Below are positions 1-5,118 of a stretch of 5,885 nucleotides of DNA, in pieces (within the stretch, counting starts at the first letter, position 1; each line of letters opens with the position of its first letter). The stretch lies in contig DBQZ01000023.1 in assembly GCA_002305435.1 (NCBI GenBank), forward strand, positions 1 through 5,885, read 5' to 3'. The stretch is from Clostridiales bacterium UBA1381 (GTDB lineage: Bacteria > Bacillota > Clostridia > UBA1381). Under the pieces are notes generated by a model. The model saw nothing but the letters and a program-made list of their open reading frames with translations. It was not told the DNA's origin and made no database searches. The position numbers were made by a program, and so were the translations under genes.

Positions 1-32
1 TTTTGGGCGGCGGGTGACGCAAATTTGCGCAC

Positions 33-61
33 AAAAAAACGAGCGTTCACGCTCGCTTTTT
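33..61 (-). terminator. Intrinsic terminator after tRNA-Trp
   Basis: Read on the minus strand, a 6-bp stem (CGAGCG/CGCTCG, plus-strand 50-55 and 40-45) closes a TGAA tetraloop and is followed by seven T residues (A-tract at 33-39 on the plus strand). It begins only a few bases after the tRNA CCA end, so it should end the tRNA transcript. A T-run at 57-61 on the plus strand means it could also work in the other direction. Confidence 0.85.
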
Positions 62-62
62 C

Positions 63-138
63 TGGCAGGGGTACAAGGACTCGAACCTTGGGCACTCGGT
101 TTTGGAGACCGATGCTCTACCAACTGAGCTACACCCCT
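63..138 (-). tRNA. tRNA-Trp (anticodon CCA)
   Basis: The reverse complement gives a 76-nt cloverleaf with an encoded 3' CCA. The acceptor stem pairs AGGGGTG with TACCCCT, with one G.T pair. The D arm is GCTC/GAGC around AGTTGGTA. The anticodon stem TCGGT/ACCGA holds the loop CTCCAAA, so the anticodon is CCA and the tRNA reads UGG (tryptophan). The T arm CAAGG/CCTTG encloses TTCGAGT. It is a single-gene transcription unit with its own promoter and terminator, lying downstream of ptsP on the same strand. No base departs from a functional tRNA pattern that I can see. Confidence 0.97.
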
Positions 139-155
139 ATTTATGGTACCTGTAT

Positions 156-184
156 ATTATACCTCATTTGCCCCTGTATGTCAA
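156..184 (-). promoter_or_regulatory. Consensus sigma-70/SigA promoter of tRNA-Trp
   Basis: On the minus strand TTGACA (plus-strand 179-184) and TATAAT (156-161) are separated by exactly 17 bp (162-178). Both hexamers are perfect consensus. The predicted start, about 7 nt after the -10, leaves only a ~10-nt leader before the tRNA, as expected for a stable-RNA promoter. Confidence 0.92.
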
Positions 185-221
185 GTGCAAATTTGAAAAT
201 TTTAAAAATTTTCGCCGCACA

Positions 222-256
222 CAAACAGGGGATCCCGCCCCTCGGGCGAAATCCCC
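222..256 (-). terminator. Terminator hairpin of ptsP
   Basis: On the minus strand a 13-bp stem with a GAG triloop can form from 253-256/228-231 inward to 244/240. It contains two adjacent G.U pairs that would be C/A mismatches in plus-strand RNA, which supports minus-strand use. The following tract is T-rich but broken (TGTTTGTGTG), so termination may be less sharp than at the other terminators here. It lies 12 bp past the ptsP stop. Confidence 0.7.
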
Positions 257-268
257 CCGCCTTTGCGC

Positions 269-1906
269 TTATTTCAGCGTTGAAACATCCGTATCCATTA
301 CCTTCTTCCTCAGCGGAAGCACAGCCGACGGCGTTACCGACAGCTCGTCTATTCCCATCGCCAAGAACCTCTCCGTCAGCGATAAATCCGCTCCCAGCTC
401 GCCGCAGATGCCTATCCAGATGCCGTTTTTGTGCGCATTTTCCGCAGCCAGCGCAATAAGCCTCAGCACCGGTTCCGTGTTTTCGGCGCAAAGCTCCGCC
501 AGCTCGTCGTTCTGCCGGTCGGCGGCAAGAGTGTACTGCGTAAGGTCGTTGCTTCCGACTGAGAAGAAATCAGCTTCCTTTGCTATCTCGTCCGACATCA
601 CCGCAGCTGCCGGGGTTTCTATCATTACCCCAAGCTCCGTCGTATCGTCAAACGGCAGCTTCTCCTCCGAAAGCTCAGCTTTAACCTCCGCCAAAAGCTC
701 CTTCACAGCCCGAACCTCAGCCGCCGATACAATCATCGGCACCATTATCCCGAGCTTGCCGAACACCGACGCCCTCATAAGCGCCCTTAGCTGCGTGCGG
801 AACATATCCCTATGCTTAAACGACAGCCGCACTCCTCTTACGCCAAGCGCCGGATTCTCCTCCTCGTCCATCTTTATGCACGCTGCCTGCTTATCGGCTC
901 CTATATCCATCGTGCGGATTATTACCGTCCGCCCCGACATCTTCTCGAGTACATCCCTGTATACCGTAAACTGCTCGTCCTCGCCCGGCGGGGTTTCGCT
1001 CTCTAAGAATAAAAATTCACTCCTGAAAAGCCCGATCCCCTGGGCGTCGTTTTTAAGCACTGCTCCCAGATCGTCCACGCTGCCGATATTTGCATACAGC
1101 TTTATCTCCTGACCGTCCTTCGTTATGCTCTTTTTGCCCTTTAGCTGCTTTAAAAGCTCCGCCTCCTCATCACGGCGTTTCTTCTCAGCCTGCAAGCGGG
1201 CTACGGTCTCCTCGTCGGGGTCTACGTATACCATGCCGGAATATCCGTCCACGGCTGCTGTTAAGCCCTCGTAGCCGTCCTCCAAAAGCCCGCGTATACC
1301 GCCGACTGCCGGTATGCTCATCGTCCGTGCAAGTATCGCCGAATGCGAGCTCTGCGAACCGGTCACGGTCACTATCGCAAGGATCTTGTCCTTGTCCATC
1401 TGCACCGTTTCACTCGGGGCAAGAGCGTCCGCAAACAGCACTACCGCTTCCCCGCCCGACAGTACGCCCGTGCTGCGGCCTGAGAGGATTTTTACGACTC
1501 TTTCGGATATATCCTTAACATCCGCCGCCCTCTCCTGCATATACGCATCGTCCATTGCGGCGAACATTTCGGCGAAATTGTCGCCCGTCTGCGCTACTGC
1601 TACCTCTGCGTTTATGTTCTCGGAGCTTATCATGTTCTTTACAGAGGAGATGTAGTCCTCATCCTCGAGCATCATCTGGTGTATTTCAAATATGGCTGCG
1701 TTTGATTCGCCGACTTCCTTTAATGCTTTCTCGTATAACTGTCCGAGTTCGTCTATGGCTTCTTTCCTTGCCTTGTCGAAACGGTCGTATTCTGCGTCAA
1801 CATCGGCTATGTGGTATCTTTTAATTACGGCTTCCTCACGGGTATATACGCTGATTTTGCCTATAGCTATGCCTGTGCTAATTGTCCGTCCTTTCAGCTC
1901 AACCAT
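269..1906 (-). CDS. ptsP: PTS Enzyme I (phosphoenolpyruvate-protein phosphotransferase)
   Basis: Cytoplasmic first enzyme of the sugar phosphotransferase system: it takes phosphate from PEP onto a histidine and passes it to HPr. The 545-aa product has the family layout. The N-terminal HPr-binding and phosphohistidine part carries the active-site His188 in GSQSSHSAILAR. The C-terminal PEP-binding TIM-barrel carries GIGLFRSEFLF (289-299), RTMDIGADK (331-339), NPALGVRGVR (351-360), the NDLTQY signature (453-458) and the catalytic Cys501 in GICGELGAD. All expected catalytic residues are visible, so it should be active. It is slightly shorter than the usual ~570 aa, mostly at the C terminus. The ATG is preceded by a strong AAGGAGGG at 1915-1922, which fixes the start. 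It stands alone, with no HPr or sugar-specific EII gene beside it, so it is probably the general EI. A nitrogen-PTS paralogue is unlikely because no GAF domain is present. ptsI is the equivalent symbol. Confidence 0.95.
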   Translation of the reverse strand: MVELKGRTISTGIAIGKISVYTREEAVIKRYHIADVDAEYDRFDKARKEAIDELGQLYEKALKEVGESNAAIFEIHQMMLEDEDYISSVKNMISSENINAEVAVAQTGDNFAEMFAAMDDAYMQERAADVKDISERVVKILSGRSTGVLSGGEAVVLFADALAPSETVQMDKDKILAIVTVTGSQSSHSAILARTMSIPAVGGIRGLLEDGYEGLTAAVDGYSGMVYVDPDEETVARLQAEKKRRDEEAELLKQLKGKKSITKDGQEIKLYANIGSVDDLGAVLKNDAQGIGLFRSEFLFLESETPPGEDEQFTVYRDVLEKMSGRTVIIRTMDIGADKQAACIKMDEEENPALGVRGVRLSFKHRDMFRTQLRALMRASVFGKLGIMVPMIVSAAEVRAVKELLAEVKAELSEEKLPFDDTTELGVMIETPAAAVMSDEIAKEADFFSVGSNDLTQYTLAADRQNDELAELCAENTEPVLRLIALAAENAHKNGIWIGICGELGADLSLTERFLAMGIDELSVTPSAVLPLRKKVMDTDVSTLK

Positions 1907-1914
1907 TGGTTTTT

Positions 1915-1987
1915 CCCTCCTTATATATGTACAGGCAGACCGTCGCTGCCCCTCTCACATATATATACCCGCCTTTAGTGAGTACAA
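1915..1987 (-). promoter_or_regulatory. Tentative ptsP promoter, dyad and RBS
   Basis: Minus-strand TTGTAC (plus 1982-1987) lies 16 bp from TATATA (1960-1965). The alternating TA run also allows 14- or 18-bp spacings, so the exact -10 is uncertain. The -10 overlaps one arm of a perfect 9-bp inverted repeat (1922-1930 and 1957-1965), which encloses a smaller one, GGCAG/CTGCC (1933-1937 and 1946-1950). The near arm touches the AAGGAGGG ribosome binding site (1915-1922). The dyad could be an operator or a leader hairpin, or just AT-repeat coincidence. Confidence 0.4.
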
Positions 1988-2054
1988 AACATTAAAATAA
2001 AGAAATTTTTTTTGTAAAAAAGATGTGAAATTTACCCAAAAACCATGTTTCCTC

Positions 2055-2082
2055 TTGCAAAATAGCTGATTTATGGTATAAT
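2055..2082 (+). promoter_or_regulatory. Promoter of the NifU-like/GGGtGRT operon
   Basis: TTGCAA (2055-2060) and TATAAT (2077-2082) are 16 bp apart, and the -10 has an upstream TGG, so it is an extended TGn -10. The predicted start near 2089 gives a leader of about 90 nt. This is the only good plus-strand promoter in the divergent region. The AT-rich 1990-2045 segment just upstream could act as an UP element. Confidence 0.75.
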
Positions 2083-2095
2083 TATATATGTGAAA

Positions 2096-2120
2096 GAATG
2101 TATCCGCAGAGGGTACATTT
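2096..2120 (+). other. Leader hairpin upstream of the NifU-like gene
   Basis: A 10-bp stem (8 bp core 2098-2105/2111-2118 with one G.U, plus two outer pairs, one of them a G.U) closes a GCAGA loop. It starts within about 10 nt of the predicted transcription start. Only three T residues follow before ACAC, so it is a poor terminator. It might stabilise the mRNA 5' end or serve as a regulator binding site. No known riboswitch class is recognised. Confidence 0.4.
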
Positions 2121-2177
2121 TACACTATGTGTTATCATTGAAGATACCGAAAAATTTGCTGAAAGGAGCAGAATCAA

Positions 2178-2870
2178 ATGAAGTATTCAAGAGAAGTTGA
2201 AGAAATGTGTCCTCTGGTAAAAGGCGCATACCACGGACCGGCGCCGATACCACAGGAGGGCAAATGGACCCAGGCCAAGGAAATCAGCGACATCTCAGGC
2301 CTTACACACGGCGTTGGCTGGTGTGCACCGCAGCAGGGTACCTGCAAGCTGACACTAAACGTTAAAGAGGGCAAAATACAGGAGGCTCTTGTTGAGACTA
2401 TCGGCTGTTCCGGTATGACACATTCGGCAGCTATGGCTTCTGAAATACTCGTCGGAAAAACTATTCTCGAAGCTCTTAATACAGACCTTGTCTGTGACGC
2501 TATAAACACAGCTATGAGAGAGCTGTTCTTACAGATAGTTTACGGCCGTACACAGACCGCTTTCTCAGAGGACGGTCTGCCCATAGGCGCAGGTCTTGAG
2601 GATCTTGGCAAAGGCTTGAGATCTCAGGTCGGCACAACGTACGCAACTCTTGCTAAAGGCCCGCGTTATCTTGAGCTTGCTGAGGGTTACATAACAAAGC
2701 TCGCTATAGATGAAAACGATACAATAATCGGCTACAAGTTCGTTCACCTGGGCAAGATGATGGAAATGATTTCAAACGGCATGGACGCAAACGAAGCCCT
2801 TGAAAAGGCAAGCGGCCAGTACGGTCGAGTAGACGATGCAGTTAAACTGATAGATCCGAGGCACGAATAA
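2178..2870 (+). CDS. NifU/IscU-like Fe-S cluster assembly scaffold homologue
   Basis: The 230-aa protein resembles the NifU N-terminal/IscU scaffold fold in its first half. Residues 68-100 match the IscU core in pattern: ETIGCSGMTHSAAMASEI is like IscU's YGC...ASS..TEW, followed by LVGKTILEAL, with Cys77 at the place of an IscU cluster ligand. Cys49 and Cys56 (WCAPQQGTC) fall near the first IscU ligand. Cys11 and Cys106 are further candidates. The third canonical motif (HCS) is not seen, and about 100 extra C-terminal residues (130-230) have no IscU counterpart. It is therefore a divergent family member that may bind a cluster without being the general scaffold. AAAGGAG at 2162-2168 supports the ATG. 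It is first in an operon, 16 bp ahead of the GGGtGRT gene, a pairing I recall from other anaerobic Firmicutes. No IscS/SufS or other Suf gene is in the window. Family assignment is fairly sure; biochemical role is inferred. Confidence 0.8.
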   Translation: MKYSREVEEMCPLVKGAYHGPAPIPQEGKWTQAKEISDISGLTHGVGWCAPQQGTCKLTLNVKEGKIQEALVETIGCSGMTHSAAMASEILVGKTILEALNTDLVCDAINTAMRELFLQIVYGRTQTAFSEDGLPIGAGLEDLGKGLRSQVGTTYATLAKGPRYLELAEGYITKLAIDENDTIIGYKFVHLGKMMEMISNGMDANEALEKASGQYGRVDDAVKLIDPRHE

Positions 2871-2886
2871 GAAGGAGGGCACAATA

Positions 2887-3888
2887 ATGGCTTTATTTGA
2901 AAGTTATGAAAGACGGATAGACCAGATAAACGCCGAGCTTAACAAGCACGGTATCTCCTCCATCGAGGAAGCAAAGGCTATCTGCGATGAAAAAGGCGTT
3001 GACGCTTATAATATAGTAAAAGGTATTCAGCCGATCTGCTTTGAAAACGCTTGCTGGGCATATATCGTAGGCGCAGCTATCGCTATAAAGGACGGCGTAA
3101 AGACAGCCGCTGAGGCTGCTGAAAAAATCGGTCTGGGACTGCAGTCGTTCTGTATCCCCGGTTCGGTTGCCGACGACAGAAAAGTTGGTATCGGCCACGG
3201 AAATCTCGGCGCTATGCTTTTGAGAGACGAGACAAAGTGCTTTGCATTTTTGGCAGGCCACGAGTCGTTCGCAGCTGCCGAGGGCGCTATCGGCCTTGCA
3301 AAGAGCGCCAATAAAGCAAGAAAAGAACCGTTAAGAGTAATCCTTAACGGCCTCGGAAAGGACGCTGCGCAGATTATCTCCCGTATAAACGGTTTCACAT
3401 ACGTGCAGACAAAGTTCGACTACTACACAGGCGAGCTTAAGATAGTAAACGAAACTGCATACTCCACAGGCGAGCGTGCAAAGGTTCGCTGCTACGGTGC
3501 GGACGACGTTCGCGAGGGCGTTGCAATAATGCACAAGGAAGGCGTGGACGTATCAATCACAGGTAACTCCACAAACCCGACAAGATTCCAGCACCCCGTT
3601 GCCGGCACATATAAGAAGGAATGTGTTGAACAGGGCAAGAAGTACTTCTCGGTTGCTTCCGGCGGCGGCACAGGAAGAACCCTTCACCCCGACAACATGG
3701 CAGCAGGCCCCGCATCCTACGGTATGACAGATACGATGGGCAGAATGCACTCAGACGCTCAGTTTGCAGGTTCATCCTCCGTTCCGGCTCACGTTGAAAT
3801 GATGGGTCTGATCGGCGCAGGCAACAACCCGATGGTTGGTATGACCGTTGCTGTTGCTGTTGCTATTGAGGAAGCTATGAATAAATAA
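2887..3888 (+). CDS. GGGtGRT family protein, function unknown
   Basis: The 333-aa protein contains the family's name-giving motif GGGTGRT at residues 259-265, within ASGGGTGRTLHPDNMA. Other likely conserved stretches are glycine- and histidine-rich: GIGHGNLGAM (101-110), LAGHESFAAAEGA (122-134), NGLGKDAAQIISRI (154-167) and FQHPVAGTYK (234-243). Cysteines at 33, 51, 56, 89, 118, 202 and 246 and histidines at 104, 125, 236, 267, 288 and 302 could bind a metal or cluster, which would fit the Fe-S scaffold homologue encoded just upstream; this is inference. No signal peptide or clear membrane segment is seen. Length fits the family as I remember it (~330 aa). AAGGAGGG (2872-2879) fixes the ATG. 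The C terminus has a Val-Ala repeat coded by three GTTGCT hexamers. The last ~50 bp and the terminator are duplicated 1.1 kb downstream. The family has no established reaction. Confidence 0.85.
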   Translation: MALFESYERRIDQINAELNKHGISSIEEAKAICDEKGVDAYNIVKGIQPICFENACWAYIVGAAIAIKDGVKTAAEAAEKIGLGLQSFCIPGSVADDRKVGIGHGNLGAMLLRDETKCFAFLAGHESFAAAEGAIGLAKSANKARKEPLRVILNGLGKDAAQIISRINGFTYVQTKFDYYTGELKIVNETAYSTGERAKVRCYGADDVREGVAIMHKEGVDVSITGNSTNPTRFQHPVAGTYKKECVEQGKKYFSVASGGGTGRTLHPDNMAAGPASYGMTDTMGRMHSDAQFAGSSSVPAHVEMMGLIGAGNNPMVGMTVAVAVAIEEAMNK

Positions 3889-3929
3889 GTGCGATTTATC
3901 GGCGTCCGCATGGCGGGCGTCGATTTTTT
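3836..3929 (+). repeat. Direct repeat DR, copy 1: GGGtGRT 3' end plus terminator
   Basis: This 94-bp stretch spans the last codons of the GGGtGRT gene, its stop and the whole terminator. It recurs in direct orientation at 4950-5038. Identity begins abruptly at TTGGTATGACC and runs to the terminator T-tract. The copies differ by one GCTGTT hexamer (three versus two GTTGCT units), two substitutions at 3892 and 3894, and one extra A in the terminator loop of copy 2. Copy-to-copy distance is 1114 bp. Confidence 0.95.
3898..3929 (+). terminator. Rho-independent terminator of the GGGtGRT operon
   Basis: A 12-bp stem (3898-3909/3913-3924, two G.T pairs) with an ATG triloop is followed by six Ts and then more T-rich sequence. 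It starts 9 bp after the stop codon. It is strong and also separates the operon from the accessory genes downstream. Confidence 0.93.
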
Positions 3930-3930
3930 A

Positions 3931-3959
3931 TTGATTTTATTGATAGACCATGGTATAAT
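3931..3959 (+). promoter_or_regulatory. Promoter of the small ORF/zeta-like module
   Basis: TTGATT (3931-3936) and TATAAT (3954-3959) are 17 bp apart, with TGG directly before the -10 (extended -10). It lies right behind the operon terminator, so the downstream pair has its own transcription start (about 3966) and a ~50-nt leader. Confidence 0.78.
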
Positions 3960-4018
3960 ATATTTAACAGAATACTTCAACAGTTTTTCAATCCACTTTG
4001 ACAGAAAGGTGATAATTT

Positions 4019-4246
4019 ATGAATAGAAATGAATATATTACAGACGACCAGGTCGTAAAGAGGGCTAAAGCTGCCGTTAAGCTTGCAATTGAAAAGAAAA
4101 AGATACTCGGATCGCCTATTGTAGCATATGACAGCAAGAATAACGACATATACCAGATAAATGAGGACGGAAGCAAGACTGTTTTAGGCAAAGGCATTGG
4201 AGGAGGGCGTTACAGTGAACGCAGCAAAGCAAATAAAGAAGCCTGA
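4019..4246 (+). CDS. Small protein upstream of a zeta-like kinase, candidate antitoxin
   Basis: The 75-aa product is not a family I can name. The N-terminal half (residues 8-30) is a predicted amphipathic, Lys/Ala-rich helix. It is followed by the stretch GSPIVAYDSKNNDIYQINEDG (residues 31-51), which reads as a short beta hairpin, and then by a Gly-rich basic tail (KGIGGGRYSERSK). There is no HTH or ribbon-helix-helix motif that I can see and no signal peptide. AAAGGTGAT (4005-4013) supports the ATG. Its 3' end overlaps the start of the zeta-like gene by 32 nt, so the two are translationally coupled. Small size, first position and overlap fit an antitoxin or immunity partner. That is inference from context; it does not look like classical epsilon or PezA. 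Confidence 0.72.
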   Translation: MNRNEYITDDQVVKRAKAAVKLAIEKKKILGSPIVAYDSKNNDIYQINEDGSKTVLGKGIGGGRYSERSKANKEA

Positions 4247-4817
4247 AATCGTTGTTTTTGCAGGTCCAAACGGTTCTGGCAAAAGCACTTTTACGGAATT
4301 ATTAAAGCCGCCTATGGATTATATCAATGCTGATGATATAAAAAGAATATTGAAATGTACGGATCTGGAGGCGGCACAGGTTGCCGAACGGCAAAGAGAA
4401 GATCACCTTGCCAATATGGACGAATTTTGTTTTGAAACCGTAATGTCAACAGACAGGAATCTAAAGCTTTTGCAGCGTGCAAAAAGAAAAGGATATTTCA
4501 TTAGGTGCTATTATATACTTACGTCTGATCCTATGATAAATATAGTGCGAGTGAGATCAAGAGTAATAGACGGCGGGCATGACGTCCCTGCTGACAAAAT
4601 TATCAGTCGATACAATAAAGCGTTGGAATTGGTGAAATATGTTGTAGAGGTCAGCGATATTTGTCATATTTATGATAACTCAAAGGAAGAGCCGTTTCGT
4701 ATTTTTAAGAAACGAAAAGATAAGTGTTATTATCAAGAATGTGATAATTGGTATCGGGAGGATATTGAAATGCTTACCGCAGTCGCAGGAATGGATGAAG
4801 CCGAACTGAATAATTAG
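4215..4817 (+). CDS. Zeta-toxin-like P-loop kinase/ATPase
   Basis: Start chosen at GTG 4215, because AGGAGGG at 4201-4207 sits 7 nt before it. A TTG at 4197 would add six residues but has no ribosome binding site. The 200-aa product opens with a beta strand and Walker A loop, VVFAGPNGSGKST (P-loop residues 17-25, Lys23). Then come NADDI (38-42), a likely substrate-site acid as in zeta/PezT kinases, FETVMS (73-78), and an Arg-rich stretch RVRSRV..GGHDVP (112-125) followed by ISRY (130-133), the Arg/Gly pattern of COG4185-type predicted kinases. Family knowledge: zeta and PezT phosphorylate UDP-N-acetylglucosamine and poison wall synthesis, but many COG4185 relatives are uncharacterised, so the substrate is unknown. 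All expected motifs look intact. It is coupled to the small upstream ORF. GC is visibly lower than in ptsP, fitting an acquired cargo. It could instead be a housekeeping nucleotide kinase, but the context argues against this. Confidence 0.83.
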   Translation: MNAAKQIKKPEIVVFAGPNGSGKSTFTELLKPPMDYINADDIKRILKCTDLEAAQVAERQREDHLANMDEFCFETVMSTDRNLKLLQRAKRKGYFIRCYYILTSDPMINIVRVRSRVIDGGHDVPADKIISRYNKALELVKYVVEVSDICHIYDNSKEEPFRIFKKRKDKCYYQECDNWYREDIEMLTAVAGMDEAELNN

Positions 4818-4949
4818 AGGATATGTCACAATTTTATCATTGCTGTATAGTACCTTTGTGCGCAAATGTCCCCAACCGCAGGCGGAAGCCGCCAAAGGCG
4901 GAGACCCCGCCGGTAATCCACAACCGTCCTCTAAAAACTTTCCACTAAA
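4818..4949. other. Non-coding spacer at the end of cassette 1
   Basis: This spacer follows the zeta-like gene and holds no convincing ORF or T-tailed terminator. It contains the GC-rich repeat starting at 4865, then about 38 bp of unassigned sequence (4912-4949) up to the second copy of the GGGtGRT 3' end. The whole gene-free stretch to the next start (4818-5118) is explained by this spacer, the second DR copy with its terminator, and the promoter of the last gene. Confidence 0.7.
4865..4911. repeat. GC-rich repeat R2, copy A
   Basis: Positions 4865-4900 match 5850-5885 with a single mismatch (4868 versus 5853); the core 4869-4900 is 32/32 identical. Here the unit goes on with more of the same pattern. 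Complementary pentamers alternate: GGCGG 4881-4885, CCGCC 4889-4893, GGCGG 4897-4901 and CCGCC 4907-4911, with 3-5 nt between them, so several mutually exclusive hairpins can form on either strand. No T-tract follows, so it is not a standard terminator. It lies between the zeta-like gene and DR copy 2. Confidence 0.9.
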
Positions 4950-4996
4950 TTGGTATGACCGTTGCTGTTGCTATTGAGGAAGCTATGAATAAATAA
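4950..4996 (+). pseudogene. Duplicated C-terminal fragment of the GGGtGRT gene
   Basis: Positions 4952-4996 encode GMTVAVAIEEAMNK and a TAA stop, the same C terminus as the intact GGGtGRT gene (residues 318-333) except for one missing Val-Ala. There is no sequence like the rest of the gene upstream, so this is a gene tail and not an expressed gene. Loss of exactly 6 bp with the frame and stop kept suggests it was once a working allele's 3' end. Confidence 0.92.
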
Positions 4997-5038
4997 GTGA
5001 GGTTTATCGGCGTCCGCATAGGCGGGCGTCGATTTTTT
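4950..5038 (+). repeat. Direct repeat DR, copy 2
   Basis: Second copy of the segment at 3836-3929, comprising gene tail, stop and terminator. Sequence to the left (CTAAA before TTGGTATG) and to the right (GCGGAAATAA after the T-run) does not resemble that around copy 1, so both edges of the repeat are sharp. With copy 1 it brackets the small ORF/zeta-like module in an att-like arrangement. Confidence 0.95.
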
Positions 5039-5040
5039 TT
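5006..5040 (+). terminator. Terminator carried by DR copy 2
   Basis: The stem 5006-5017/5022-5033 keeps all 12 pairs of the copy 1 terminator; the loop is ATAG instead of ATG, and eight Ts follow. It should still be functional. It would stop read-through from the zeta-like gene, which has no clear terminator of its own, before the promoter of the last gene. Confidence 0.88.
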
Positions 5041-5054
5041 GCGGAAATAAATAC

Positions 5055-5083
5055 TTGTAATTAACACTGATATATGATATAAT
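5055..5083 (+). promoter_or_regulatory. Promoter of the DUF1919-like gene
   Basis: TTGTAA (5055-5060) and TATAAT (5078-5083) are 17 bp apart, with TGA before the -10 (extended -10). It starts 15 bp after the DR copy 2 T-run. The layout matches that behind DR copy 1 (terminator, then an extended -10 promoter), but the sequences are not alike outside the hexamers. Confidence 0.78.
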
Positions 5084-5118
5084 AAAACCATGCAATTATT
5101 CAATATGAGGTGATTATT

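Noticed and set aside
18..29. 12-bp palindrome CGCAAATTTGCG beyond the tRNA terminator.
   Set aside because: It is at the window edge with no gene context to tie it to. It could be an operator of an unseen gene, but nothing supports this.
102..1112. Long plus-strand ORF (336 codons) opposite tRNA-Trp and ptsP.
   Set aside because: It is antisense to a well-supported Enzyme I gene and a tRNA, has a Ser-rich low-complexity product, and no ribosome binding site. It is a shadow frame.
4197..4214. TTG at 4197 as start of the zeta-like gene.
   Set aside because: No ribosome binding site precedes it, whereas AGGAGGG at 4201-4207 is ideally placed for GTG 4215.
4814..4934. Perfect 8-bp inverted repeat TTAGAGGA/TCCTCTAA enclosing R2 copy A, like the ends of a MITE.
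   Set aside because: No matching arm is seen before R2 copy B and no target duplication is clear. An 8-bp pair over ~120 bp is not rare by chance.
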